Shown in pieces: positions 1-8,575 of a stretch of DNA of 64,000 nt. The notes beneath the pieces are model-generated. The model had not been told where the DNA came from and searched no databases. It saw nothing but the letters and a program-made list of their open reading frames with translations. The stretch covers positions 1-64,000 of the forward strand of contig CAILCO010000111.1 in assembly GCA_903832735.1 (NCBI GenBank), written 5' to 3'. Made by a program: the position numbers and the translations under genes. Origin of the DNA: an uncultured Sterolibacterium sp. (GTDB lineage: Bacteria > Pseudomonadota > Gammaproteobacteria > Burkholderiales > Rhodocyclaceae). Numbering within the stretch: position 1 is the first letter of the stretch; each line of letters opens with the position of its first letter.

Positions 1-74
1 CCCCTCAATGCCTCCAGGCCGACCTTCGCCTTGAACTCAGGCGAGTGAACCTGCCGATGCTTAGCTTCCTTCAT
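1..74 (-). CDS. IS3-family transposase OrfA, N-terminal fragment cut by window edge
   Basis: Only the first 24 codons are inside the window. From the ATG at 74-72 the protein begins MKEAKHRQVHSPEFKAKV and continues GLEALRG. The pattern S-P-E-F-K-A-K-V-x-L-E-A-L is the first helix of the helix-turn-helix of IS3-family OrfA proteins, which bind the element ends before transposition. Whether the rest of orfA and the catalytic orfB are intact cannot be seen. Confidence 0.7.
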   Translation of the reverse strand, partial: MKEAKHRQVHSPEFKAKVGLEALR

Positions 75-133
75 ATCTTCTCGTTCCTCATGACAGCGGA
101 CAGCTTAAACCACTGTCTTGAAAACGGGGGCCA
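1..133 (-). mobile_element. Terminal part of an IS3-family-like insertion sequence
   Basis: The left edge of the window contains the start of a transposase OrfA reading leftward, and about 60 bp outside it a likely element end. Read on the minus strand, the end begins TGGCCCCCGTTTTC at 133 and continues as an A/T- and G-rich terminal stretch before the OrfA start codon. The TG dinucleotide at the tip and the short leader are what IS3-family elements usually show. The other inverted repeat and the target duplication lie outside the window, so the boundary at 133 is inferred. Confidence 0.55.
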
Positions 134-1123
134 CTATAGTTTTCTCCGATTTCAAAAATGAGTCGCGAAACGTGAGGAGTGGCAATAGCCACCGATCAGT
201 TGCCAGCTTCCGCGGCGCGGATTTCACTTTGCCACAACAAAGGCGCGGCATGTTTCTCCGGCGCGATTGGCGGCAGCGGGCCGATTACCACGCTCAACTC
301 CAGAACGATTTGCCGACGAGCTTGTAGCGATGCAAATTGCGCAAGGGTTGCCCGACTCGGAACAGTTGCGCAAAGCGGTTAAGGACGACTTGGTGGGCCG
401 CGAAATCATTGTGCAGGAAACCCAGAAGAAGGGCTATGCGAGGAGCGCCTTGTCGCTCCGTGCGGAAAATGGTGCCGGCAGGGCTATATTCGATGAAACA
501 TTACGTCGGATCGATGCGCAGGAGATTTGGAACCTCGATTTGGTATCGAGTCTCCATCCCCGCGCCCCACTTCCACAGACGGAATGCCTGCCTTGCCTAC
601 CGCCTCGTCGGGCAGAACTCCTCTGAAGATAAGTTTTCTTTGACACGAGGGGTGGACCATTCCTTCCGGTGATATCCACGACTCGGTGCGGAAAATGTAC
701 CGCTTGCCGATGTCGAGGCTATCAATGTCCATGCAGAGCTGATCCTTGTTTCTAGACGGGGAGGCCGATTACAGGGCTTGATTATACGGCCTCGCTGACA
801 GGGATTTGACTCAGAAGGTTCACCGCCGACCATCCTGGACATGCTGCTCTGCGGCAATACACGGTGCCACCGGACAAAAGCGCGTTGATCTGCTGCGTCG
901 GCCGTTCGATCACGGCTAACGGAATTCTGAGATTACATTAACCCAACATATCAAATCGCAGTGATTCTAACGAACTTTACATTATTTCCGGATGCGCTAA
1001 GCTTCGCACACCAAACAATAAGGAGCCGCGTAAAGCGACGGCTTCCGTAACAGCTAATCACCCATCCAGCAGCCCGATGGGATTGAAGAGTGCCGAGGAT
1101 TACAAACAGGGGGAGGCAATCGC
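134..1123. other. Intergenic stretch of decayed DNA between the IS end and yeiH
   Basis: This 990-bp interval has no convincing intact gene. It holds a recognisable PPIase remnant (297-437). Short open frames on both strands, the longest about 80 codons at 484-732 on the minus strand, resemble no family I know. The last 150 bp before 1124 are more AT-rich and presumably carry the yeiH promoter, but I see no clear -35/-10 pair. Confidence 0.5.
297..437 (+). pseudogene. Remnant of a parvulin-type peptidyl-prolyl isomerase (PpiC/SurA-like N-terminal region)
   Basis: A 47-codon stretch reads in one frame with a string typical of the chaperone helices of periplasmic SurA/PpiC foldases: a helix ending ALVAMQ-like, then GLPDSEQLRKAVKDDLV and GREIIVQETQKKGY. 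In the family this region precedes the catalytic parvulin domain and follows a signal peptide with a short TVNG motif. Neither is present: upstream codons are unrelated and after residue 57 of the frame the similarity stops. It is therefore a gene fragment, probably left when the neighbouring insertion sequence or a deletion removed the rest. Confidence 0.55.
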
Positions 1124-2506
1124 ATGTCGACAGCGGAATCTGTGAGCGCGGCAGGTCAGGTTGTGCGCAATTCCGGGTGGAGCGACCTCTACCTAAAGGA
1201 GGATTGGTGGGCGATTTGGATTGGACTGGGCATTTTGGCGCTCGATGTCGCGCTGTTCAATGGCGGCAGCAATCTTTTGAAGTCCCTGGCGATCAATCCC
1301 GGCGGCCTGAAGTGGTCATCCTTCGATCAACTCGCCAATCACTTCTCGCAGAATGCACAGCTATATTTATTCCAGTTCGTCGCCTGGTTGCTGATCTTCG
1401 GCGTGAGTTGCAGGGTGATGGGCATGAAGCTATCAGAGTTCATCCCCTCTTTCGTATTTCTCTATGTCCTCTCCCTCATCATGTTCTCCGTCGCCGGGTG
1501 GGTGGATGCCACGAAATACAACCTCGAGCCGCCACTAGTCGCCCTGGTCGTCGGACTGGTACTGGCAAACGCAGCAAGACTTCCCACGTGGATGGACACG
1601 GGCTTCCGTGTCGAATATTACGTCAAGCTCGGTATCGTACTCCTCGGCGCGACCTTCCCGATCGCCCTGGTCCTCTCCGCAGGCCCCGTCGCCATCGGGC
1701 AGGCAACCGTCATTTCACTGGTCACCTGTCTGGTCATTTTCTTTGTCGGAACCCGGGTATTTGGACTCGATAAGAGGCTATGCGCAGTCATCGGTGTCGG
1801 CGGATCTGTTTGCGGCGTCTCGGCTTCAATGGCGATCGCCGCGTCGGTAGGAGCCAAGAAGGAGGACCTGTATACTTCCGTGACTCTGGTGGTGGGCTGG
1901 GCTCTGGTCATGATCCTGCTCCTGCCATTCGTATCTAAGATACTTGGCTTACCCTCCGGCGTGGCAGGCGCCTGGATCGGCACCTCAGAATTCGCTGACG
2001 CGGCAGGCTTCGCCGCAACCAGCGCCTACGGCAAAATGGTCGGCAACGAGGACGCCGCAATCAAGGCATTCACTTTGATGAAGGTCATCGGAAGGGATAT
2101 GTGGATTGGCATTTGGTCCCTCGTTTTTGCGCTCATCTCCACCCTGGTGTGGGAAAAGAAGGAAGTGGGTGCTAGACCGGGCGCCGGCGAGATCTGGCGG
2201 CGATTCCCGAAATTCGTCATCGGTTTCTTTATCGCCTCCATTTTCATGAGTCTCGTCATCAGCGGCTATTCACCGGAGGAACTCAACAAGACCGTGAAGC
2301 CCAGCCTGATACTACCTCTCAACTCCCTGCGCACCTGGGCGTTCATCTTCTGCTTCCTGAGCATAGGCCTGACGACGCGTTTCCGGGATCTAAAGGCAAT
2401 AGGGTGGAAGGTCTTTACGGCATTTACCATTGGCGTCCTCGTCAATGTTGTACTCGGCTATATCCTCTCGGTCGAAGTGTTTGGCAGTTACTGGGCGAAG
2501 ATCTAG
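1124..2506 (+). CDS. YeiH/UPF0324-family putative sulfate exporter
   Basis: The 460-residue protein is an inner-membrane transporter with about ten or more hydrophobic segments. The family signature is clear in the centre: LGIVLLGATFPIAL, then the glycine-rich GVGGSVCGVSASMAIA and the EFADAAGFAATSAYG loop. The family is annotated as putative sulfate exporters from its linkage to sulfonate or cysteine catabolism in some bacteria; substrates are mostly unproven. The N-terminus is about 100 residues longer than compact family members. The ATG is preceded by a strong GGGGGAGG Shine-Dalgarno sequence. A small Cys-rich gene follows after 4 bp, so the two are probably co-translated. The neighbourhood offers no sulfur-metabolism gene that would confirm the substrate. 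Confidence 0.85.
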   Translation: MSTAESVSAAGQVVRNSGWSDLYLKEDWWAIWIGLGILALDVALFNGGSNLLKSLAINPGGLKWSSFDQLANHFSQNAQLYLFQFVAWLLIFGVSCRVMGMKLSEFIPSFVFLYVLSLIMFSVAGWVDATKYNLEPPLVALVVGLVLANAARLPTWMDTGFRVEYYVKLGIVLLGATFPIALVLSAGPVAIGQATVISLVTCLVIFFVGTRVFGLDKRLCAVIGVGGSVCGVSASMAIAASVGAKKEDLYTSVTLVVGWALVMILLLPFVSKILGLPSGVAGAWIGTSEFADAAGFAATSAYGKMVGNEDAAIKAFTLMKVIGRDMWIGIWSLVFALISTLVWEKKEVGARPGAGEIWRRFPKFVIGFFIASIFMSLVISGYSPEELNKTVKPSLILPLNSLRTWAFIFCFLSIGLTTRFRDLKAIGWKVFTAFTIGVLVNVVLGYILSVEVFGSYWAKI

Positions 2507-2510
2507 GCGA

Positions 2511-2705
2511 ATGGAAGGCAACACCTGCGAGAATTGCCTATTCTTTGTCGGCGAAGGTCGTGATCTGGAAAGAGAAATGCCGGGGCTAAGCATCCTCAGT
2601 TCGGCTTTCTCTACTACGCGGGGAGACACGGCCTTCTGCCGCTTACACGATGTTTTCTTTGTTCCAAGTGCTGCTTGTTCCTGCTACCGTCCGAACAGCG
2701 GCTGA
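2511..2705 (+). CDS. Small cysteine-rich protein, possible metal binder, coupled to the YeiH exporter
   Basis: The 64-residue product starts 4 bp after the exporter stop, with AGG just upstream of its ATG, which suggests translational coupling. It contains C6-x2-C9 near the N-terminus, C43-x2-H46 in the middle and C56-x-C58 near the C-terminus, giving six potential ligands in a very short protein. Such spacing would suit a zinc ribbon or a small Fe-S site. I do not recognise the family. It could be an accessory subunit or redox sensor of the exporter, but that is inference from position alone. Confidence 0.55.
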   Translation: MEGNTCENCLFFVGEGRDLEREMPGLSILSSAFSTTRGDTAFCRLHDVFFVPSAACSCYRPNSG

Positions 2706-2740
2706 CCGGCATTTGCAATTCCTGCAGCGCCCAAACCATC

Positions 2741-3133
2741 TCACGCTGCCCCCCACTCCCTCGGCAACATAGCCCAGAGCAACCGCTCCAGCGCCAACCG
2801 CAACACGTCATTCACGGTACTTCTGATTATGCCCTCGCGTTTCGCGATCTCGGCAGTATCGACCACCGCGTCGGTATCGAGCAGATGCTGCCAGTAATGT
2901 GCGCGACCCAGTGCGCGGAGCAGCACGGAGTCGTGCGATGGCGCAATGACGGGCGCAGTACACCACGTCACAGCCTCGCCTATGCCATCGGGCGCAACCA
3001 GTACCTTCTTGATACCGCGCTTATTGAACCGCAGTGGCACGAACGTCGTGATCTTGACGCCGCCGTCGGCAAGGGGATGCCGGCGCTCATGAGGTTCACC
3101 GGCAGGCACCAGCTTCTTGGCACTTCGATTCAC
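2741..3133 (-). pseudogene. Recombinase-associated HTH protein, C-terminally degraded
   Basis: The 130-codon frame starts with GTG overlapping the TGA of the upstream recombinase-like remnant (GTGA), a coupled arrangement typical of serine-recombinase modules. The region LLRALGRAHYWQHLLDT followed by EIAKREGIIRSTVNDVLRLAL matches the helix-turn-helix block seen in proteins next to, or at the end of, large serine recombinases. The usual continuation (LAPDIVEAILAGRQ-type) is missing and the frame jumps to ERLLWAMLPREW, resembling the far end of the same family. I read this as an internal deletion followed by a frameshifted tail, so the gene is probably dead. Confidence 0.5.
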
Positions 3134-3348
3134 GCGGCCTCCATCTCCAGCATCTCGGCGCCGATAGACTCCGGCGCCAGTTCGCCGGCCAGTTCCTTCC
3201 AGCCCACCTCGCGCCAGACGATGTCGATGCCGTCGGACAGCCGAACGACGCGATCAATCAGCAGGTTGACCAAGCGGCCTCTGAAAACGGCAGAGACGAT
3301 CACCGCCCAGGAAGTTTTCCAGCGGCCGGTCAGGCCGCTTACGAAAAG
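3130..3348 (-). pseudogene. C-terminal remnant of a serine recombinase-like gene
   Basis: On the minus strand a frame open from 3348 to the TGA at 3130 ends with FRGRLVNLLIDRVVRLSDGI, then DIVWREVGWKELAGEL. This resembles the C-terminal beta-strand segment of large serine recombinases. The catalytic resolvase domain and the zinc ribbon are absent: a stop codon at 3351-3349 closes the frame and the DNA upstream to livF holds no continuation. With the downstream HTH gene it forms a broken integration/excision module. Confidence 0.45.
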
Positions 3349-3616
3349 CTAGGCGCCCGGACCGTGCCAAATGGCGCCTCCCGACAATTTTCAGCCCTGC
3401 CACTAGGCGCTGGAACCCTGCGCGCCGAAGCTGACGCTCTCGATGCGCGGTCATCTAATCGAAGCTGATCTTGGGCGAGAGTTGCACAGGCTAGTAACCA
3501 GCCCTGTGCCGTCAGACAGAGTTTGTGAAAGAGATATCGGGCTAACAAATTCGCGAGTCCACTCCCCTTTACGCTCTGGGTTCAAACTAGGCTCGGCACA
3601 ATTTTGGCTGACGGGA

Positions 3617-4345
3617 TTAATTTTGATTAGCGTCTACACCGCCGAAGCCAAGATAACTTTCGATGACTCTGGAATCCCCGGCCAATTGCGAGGCAGGGCC
3701 CTGCATAGTGACTTCGCCAAGTTCCATCACATAAGCGTAGTCGGCCACCTGTAATGCTGCGCGAGCGTTTTGCTCAACGAGAAGGATTGCGACACCATTT
3801 TGGCGCAGTACGGTAATGATTTGAAAAATTTCACGAACAATGATTGGAGCTAGGCCAAGACTCGGTTCATCCAGCATGAGCAGTTGCGGCCGCGCCATCA
3901 AGGCTCGCCCCATGGCCAACATCTGCCGCTCACCTCCGGATAGCGTGCCAGCCATCTGACTACGCCTTTCCCTGAGTCGCGGGAAGCGCCCGAATACGTC
4001 GCCGATGCGTTGGTCGATCTCGCGACGAGCGCAACGATTCGCGCCGAGAATCAGGTTGTCCCGTACAGACATGGTGGTGAATAAGTCACGGCTTTCCGTC
4101 ACGAGGCTCATTCCAAATGAAAAGCGCTTCTCGGTGGGACTCCGTGATATCGACTTGCCTCTGAACGTCACCTCCCCTTGGGCCGGCAACAGGCCCATGA
4201 TTGCATTCAAGAGACTGGTCTTCCCGGCACCGTTGGCGCCAATCACCGTCACAATGGAGCCCGGTGTGATTTCCAGCGAAACGCCCTGCACGGCCTGAAT
4301 CCTGGCATAGGCGACAGACAAGTCCGACACGGTGAGAAGGCTCAT
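3617..4345 (-). CDS. ABC transporter ATP-binding protein, LivF type
   Basis: The 242-residue protein is the second nucleotide-binding subunit of a branched-chain-amino-acid-type (HAAT) importer. It shows Walker A GANGAGKTS near residue 36, the signature LSGGERQML, and Walker B LLMLDEPSLGLAP, followed by the switch region ILLVEQN; LivF-type proteins carry exactly this EPSLGLAP form. The ATG overlaps the stop of the upstream fused permease/ATPase gene (ATGA), so it is the last gene of a livK-livH-livMG-livF operon. Given the flanking catabolic genes, the cargo is more likely an aromatic acid than an amino acid, as is known for several HAAT systems in aromatic degraders. Confidence 0.93.
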   Translation of the reverse strand: MSLLTVSDLSVAYARIQAVQGVSLEITPGSIVTVIGANGAGKTSLLNAIMGLLPAQGEVTFRGKSISRSPTEKRFSFGMSLVTESRDLFTTMSVRDNLILGANRCARREIDQRIGDVFGRFPRLRERRSQMAGTLSGGERQMLAMGRALMARPQLLMLDEPSLGLAPIIVREIFQIITVLRQNGVAILLVEQNARAALQVADYAYVMELGEVTMQGPASQLAGDSRVIESYLGFGGVDANQN

Positions 4346-6117
4346 ACGACGCCTCCAAGATACGCTTCCAGTACGATTGGGTTCTTTCTGATTTCGGCTG
4401 GCACGCCCTTGGCAATCAATTTTCCGAAATCAAGGACGACGAGGTGATCGGTCAGCCCCATCACGAATTCAACATCGTGTTCAACAAGCAGAATGCTCAT
4501 GCCTTCCGCTCTCAGCTTGTTCAGAAGCGCCGCCAGTTCGCGCTTTTCCAGATGGCGCAGGCCGGCGGCCGGCTCGTCGAGGAGCAATAGAGCCGGATCG
4601 AGAGCAAGGGCGCGTGCTATTTCAAGTATGCGCAATTGGCCCAATGCCAGGGAACCCGCGGGCCGATGCATATATTCGCCAAGCCCGACCCGTTGCAGCT
4701 GGCGTGCAGCCTCACCCAGTAGGCACTTCTCTTCAGCACGGTCCAGACGCAGCATGCCCGCCAGCAATCCGGCAGAACCGCGGATGTGCGCACCGATCGC
4801 CACGTTTTCCAGCACGGACATTTCCGGCGCCAGTTCGACGTGCTGAAATGTGCGAGCGATGCCTAGCGCGGCTATGTCGCGTGCTGGCATGGCATCGATC
4901 CGGCTTCCTCGAAAGAGTACCTCGCCGCCGGTCGCCCTAAGGAGGCCGGTGACCAGGTTGAAAGTCGTACTCTTGCCGGCGCCGTTAGGACCGATCAGGC
5001 CGACAATTTCCTTTGCGCCCACGAGGAACGTGACATCATTGACTGCGACAAGTCCGCCGAAGGACTTGCAAATGCCGCGAACATCGAGAACGGGGACGGC
5101 GCCGCTTTTCGGCATGGCTCGCTGCGCCAGGGAATCGTCAGACGGCACCGGCAATTTTTCCGGCCCGGCCGGAAAAGCATTGATGATCAAAGGCCATAGC
5201 CCATTTCGCGCGCTTTGCAAAATCACCACCAGCATGAAGCCGAACACGATGGTTTCGTAACTCCCTTGACCGCCGATCAGTTTGGGCAATATATCCTGTA
5301 GCTGATCTTTGAGGATGGTGACTATCCCGGCGCCCAGCACCGCGCCGAAGACATGACCCGCGCCGCCAACGACGGCCATCAGCAAGTATTCGATGCCGAT
5401 GTTGATACCGAATGCGGTCGGGTTGATGCTGCGCTGCAAGTGCGCATAAAGCCAGCCTGAAAGGCCTGCCAGCACCGCCGCGTAGACGAATACGATCAGT
5501 TTCACCTGTGCCGTGTCGATGCCGAATGCCTCGTTGGCGATCGTCCCGGAGCGCAGCGCGCGGATGGCGCGACCTAACCGGGTGTGGAGCAGATTGGTCG
5601 TCAGAAACATTGCCGCCAGCACCACCAGCCAGACGACCGGGAAGAAGGCGCGGCCATCAAACAGATCGTGGTGACCGATGCGCAGTGGTGGAATGCCGTT
5701 GATGCCGTCGTGTGCGCCGAGGAATTCCAGGTTGCCGAAGAGATAGAAAAAAGCCAGGCCCCAGGCCATCGTGCCTAGTGGCAGGTAGTGGCCGGACAAG
5801 CGGACGGTGATGCTGCCGATGGCGAGTGCAGCCGCGGCCGTCAAGACTAGCGCTATCGGCAGGGTGAGCCAGGGTGATATGCCGTAGGTGGTGGACAGTA
5901 CGGCCGTCGTATAGGCGCCGAAACCGACGAAAGCCGCCTGTCCGAACGAAGTCATGCCGCCAACTCCGGTGAGTAGGACTAGCCCCACGGCGACCAATGA
6001 AAATAGGCCGATGTTGTTAAGCAGGGAGATCCAGTAATCCGGGATGGGCGCGAGAGGAATGGTCAATATGACGAGGATCAGGATGACGGCGACGACTCCT
6101 GGATGTTTTGGATTCAT
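4342..6117 (-). CDS. Fused ABC permease-ATPase (LivM-LivG fusion)
   Basis: The 591-residue protein joins two subunits that are usually separate. Residues 1 to about 310 are a LivM-type permease: several membrane helices and the conserved stretch GVGGMTSFGQAAFVGFGAY. After a Pro/Ser-rich linker, residues from about 343 form a LivG ATPase with Walker A GPNGAGKST, signature LALGQLRILEIARAL and Walker B LLLLDEPAAGL. It overlaps livH upstream and livF downstream by 4 bp each. Fusion fixes a 1:1 permease:ATPase ratio; such fusions are known in HAAT operons of proteobacteria that import aromatic or carboxylic acids. Confidence 0.93.
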   Translation of the reverse strand: MNPKHPGVVAVILILVILTIPLAPIPDYWISLLNNIGLFSLVAVGLVLLTGVGGMTSFGQAAFVGFGAYTTAVLSTTYGISPWLTLPIALVLTAAAALAIGSITVRLSGHYLPLGTMAWGLAFFYLFGNLEFLGAHDGINGIPPLRIGHHDLFDGRAFFPVVWLVVLAAMFLTTNLLHTRLGRAIRALRSGTIANEAFGIDTAQVKLIVFVYAAVLAGLSGWLYAHLQRSINPTAFGINIGIEYLLMAVVGGAGHVFGAVLGAGIVTILKDQLQDILPKLIGGQGSYETIVFGFMLVVILQSARNGLWPLIINAFPAGPEKLPVPSDDSLAQRAMPKSGAVPVLDVRGICKSFGGLVAVNDVTFLVGAKEIVGLIGPNGAGKSTTFNLVTGLLRATGGEVLFRGSRIDAMPARDIAALGIARTFQHVELAPEMSVLENVAIGAHIRGSAGLLAGMLRLDRAEEKCLLGEAARQLQRVGLGEYMHRPAGSLALGQLRILEIARALALDPALLLLDEPAAGLRHLEKRELAALLNKLRAEGMSILLVEHDVEFVMGLTDHLVVLDFGKLIAKGVPAEIRKNPIVLEAYLGGVV

Positions 6118-7151
6118 TCGTGATGCTCGGCGGGAGGGCTGAACAGAGAGCGCCAGAGTAGTACGGGGATGATGATCGTAAACACGATGACTTCCTTGAA
6201 TGCACTGGCCGAGTATGACGAAAAAGACTCTACGGTGCCGACCAGGAGGGCGGCCGCGGCTGCCAGCGGGTAGCTGTTCAGGCCGCCCAGAATCGCGGCG
6301 ACAAAGCCTTTCAAGCCAATGATGAAGCCGGAATCGAAATAGATAGTCGTCAGCGACCCGATCATCAGCCCTGATACGGCACCAATCATTGCCGTCAGTG
6401 TGAATGCCAGATAGCCAGTGCGGTCTGTCGAGATGCCGACCAGCCGGGCACCGCGGCGGCTGATTGCCGCCGCCCGTAGCGTTTTGCCGCTTACCGTTCG
6501 TTCAAAGAAGATATACAGGGCAATGAGTAGTGCCGCAGTCGTCGCGACCACCCAGAGGCTCTGTGCGCTGACTGTCATGATTCCAAGGTCGAATACCGTT
6601 TCCGAGAACGCGCTGGTCTGATAGCCCTCGGGCCCAAAAAATACCAGGCCCAGACCTGTCATGCCCATATGCACGCCGACGGCTACTATCAGCAGGACGA
6701 GGATGGAGGATTCCGCCAGGGGTTGAAAGGCGATACGGTACACAAAAGGTCCGAGTGGAACGACTAGGGCCAACGTAAGGATCATTTCGGGGATCAAGCC
6801 CAACTTCATCGGCGCAACCCACTGGACGATCAGCAACATCACAGCGGGCAGGCCGATATCGGTGATGATGATGCGGATCGCTGTTGTCAAGCTCAGTGCA
6901 TGGCGCAGGCGAAACAGTGCCACGACGGCTGCGACAACGCCGACACCGAGCAGCAGCCAGGCAGTTCCCGGCACGCGTCCGGCCTCTAGGGCTGCCAGTG
7001 TCAGTGCGCCGTAAGTAACAAACTCACCCTGAGGAATAAACAGGACTCGCGTCACTGAAAACACCATGACCATGGTCACGGCAAGCAGCGCATAGATGGA
7101 CCCGCTGATGAGGCTGTCCTGCCCCAGCAGGAGCAGGGTTGTGGCGTCCAA
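6114..7151 (-). CDS. Branched-chain-type ABC transporter permease (LivH)
   Basis: The 345-residue integral membrane protein has the LivH hallmarks: an N-terminal segment SLISGSIYALLAVTMVMVFS, and near the C-terminus GSLTTIYFDSGFIIGLKGF then AAILGGLNSYPLAAAAALLV, which contains the conserved G-G-x-x-S/N motif that contacts the ATPase. It is slightly longer than the usual 290-310 residues, through an expanded central loop and helix. It lies 5 bp after the binding protein gene and overlaps the permease-ATPase fusion, so these are one transcription unit. Confidence 0.93.
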   Translation of the reverse strand: MDATTLLLLGQDSLISGSIYALLAVTMVMVFSVTRVLFIPQGEFVTYGALTLAALEAGRVPGTAWLLLGVGVVAAVVALFRLRHALSLTTAIRIIITDIGLPAVMLLIVQWVAPMKLGLIPEMILTLALVVPLGPFVYRIAFQPLAESSILVLLIVAVGVHMGMTGLGLVFFGPEGYQTSAFSETVFDLGIMTVSAQSLWVVATTAALLIALYIFFERTVSGKTLRAAAISRRGARLVGISTDRTGYLAFTLTAMIGAVSGLMIGSLTTIYFDSGFIIGLKGFVAAILGGLNSYPLAAAAALLVGTVESFSSYSASAFKEVIVFTIIIPVLLWRSLFSPPAEHHE

Positions 7152-7156
7152 GGTGA

Positions 7157-8308
7157 TTACCTGATCAACTTGAAGGCGCCATTTTCGACCCTGACCATCA
7201 CCCTGGCCCGGTCGTCGTAACCTGAGTGGTTGGTCGGCGACATGGACAGTATGCCGTTGATCAGGACCACCGATTTCGCACTCTCTAAGCCATCGCGAAG
7301 CGCTGCGCGGAATTCAGGCGTACCCGGTTTGGCAACGTTGAGCGCTGCCGGAACCGCATCCGAAATCAAATGAACACTGTCAACGAGGTGCGGACCGAAT
7401 GCGGCATAGGGTATCTTGTTGAGCGCTTCGTAGCGCTGGATATAGTCGAGAGCCAGTTTCTTGATCGGATTGCTGTCGGGAAGTTCACTGGCGGCGATGA
7501 TCGGTCCGGCCGGCAGTATGGCCCCCTCCACAAATTTTCCGCCGACGCGGATGAAATCCATCGATGCGACGCCGCTGGTATGATAAATCTGACCTTTATA
7601 ACCGCGCTCCTTCAATGCCTTTTGGGGCAGAACGGCCGGCGTTCCCGAAGCGCCGACCCAGACGGCGTCCGGTTTGGCTGCGACGATTTTTAGGATTTGG
7701 CCGGAGACGCTGGTATCAGTGCGGGTGAAAGATTCCTTGGCGATGATCTTGATGCCGCGCTCATTCAGCGTCTTGACCGCCGCAGCGTACCAGTTCTCGC
7801 CAAACGCATCATTGAATCCGATGAACGCTACGGTCTTGACGCCATTTTTCGCCATGTGTTCGGCGATTCCCTTGGCCAGGAGGGTATCGTGAGGCAGGAT
7901 CTTGAACACCCACTTGCGCTTTTCGTCCATCGGTTCAACCAGACCTGTGGCCGGATTCATCACGATCAGCGGGGTCTTGGTTTCGGCAGCAATGTCCACT
8001 AAAGGAAAAGTCGTCGGGCCGATCGATGAACCGATCAAGGCGTCCACATGCTCCACAGTGATGAGCTTGCGCGCGTTGGACACTGCCCGGGTGGCATCGG
8101 AAGCATCGTCAAGCACTATGTACTGAACCGGCTGTCCGGCAATCGTTGGAGGCAGCAAGGCCACGGTATTTTTTGCTGGAATGCCAATTGCGGCTCCCGA
8201 ACCGGTCGCGGATATGGTGATGCCAATCTTGATATCCGCCATCGCGCCACTTCCCCAGAACATCCCGAATGCGAAGGTCAGCGGAATGATATTTCGGGGT
8301 ATCTTCAT
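7157..8308 (-). CDS. Periplasmic binding protein of the branched-chain-type ABC importer (LivK-like)
   Basis: The 383-residue protein begins with a Sec signal peptide (about residues 1-24, ending GSGAMA before DIKIGITIS) and folds as a type I periplasmic binding protein. Early residues GITISATGSGAAIGIPAKN and the following ALIGSSIGPTTFPLVDIAAE are typical of ligand pockets that bind small carboxylates, including aromatic acids. A GAGGAG Shine-Dalgarno precedes the start. It is the first gene of the importer operon and shares a 267-bp divergent control region with the CoA ligase gene; the 14-bp palindrome there could regulate both directions. Confidence 0.92.
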   Translation of the reverse strand: MKIPRNIIPLTFAFGMFWGSGAMADIKIGITISATGSGAAIGIPAKNTVALLPPTIAGQPVQYIVLDDASDATRAVSNARKLITVEHVDALIGSSIGPTTFPLVDIAAETKTPLIVMNPATGLVEPMDEKRKWVFKILPHDTLLAKGIAEHMAKNGVKTVAFIGFNDAFGENWYAAAVKTLNERGIKIIAKESFTRTDTSVSGQILKIVAAKPDAVWVGASGTPAVLPQKALKERGYKGQIYHTSGVASMDFIRVGGKFVEGAILPAGPIIAASELPDSNPIKKLALDYIQRYEALNKIPYAAFGPHLVDSVHLISDAVPAALNVAKPGTPEFRAALRDGLESAKSVVLINGILSMSPTNHSGYDDRARVMVRVENGAFKLIR

Positions 8309-8515
8309 GTCTTTCTCCTCAGGAGCCTTATGATGCCCAACCGGCCGGTCGGTATTTATCGATCCGTATATTGTCTAACTCCATCGTATCGGTCAAGTGC
8401 TATTTGCTGGCCAAACTGATTGTTGTGGGTAAGTTTGGTAATTCTTTCTGGCGAGGGGCATTTCTAGCAAGGGGGCACTTGACCAAGGGCTTAAAGAAAG
8501 ATAAAGTTGGCTATA

Positions 8516-8529
8516 ACCGAACGTTCGGT
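8516..8529. promoter_or_regulatory. Perfect 14-bp palindrome, probable TetR operator
   Basis: ACCGAACGTTCGGT is a perfect inverted repeat lying 46 bp upstream of the CoA ligase start and overlapping a -10-like TATAAC (8512-8517). A copy differing at one base lies upstream of the hydroxycinnamoyl-CoA lyase gene (16266-16279). Fourteen-bp perfect palindromes with this geometry are typical TetR-family sites, and the only TetR gene in the area (13011-13598) is the last gene of the lyase operon. Confidence 0.7.
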
Positions 8530-8575
8530 AGGTAGCGGTAACGCTCGACCCAGCTTAGACCGACTGTAGGTATCC

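Noticed and set aside
484-732. 82-codon minus-strand open frame with protein-like composition
   Set aside because: It resembles no family I recognise, has no clear ribosome site and lies in decayed DNA with competing frames; kept only as a remark on the interval.
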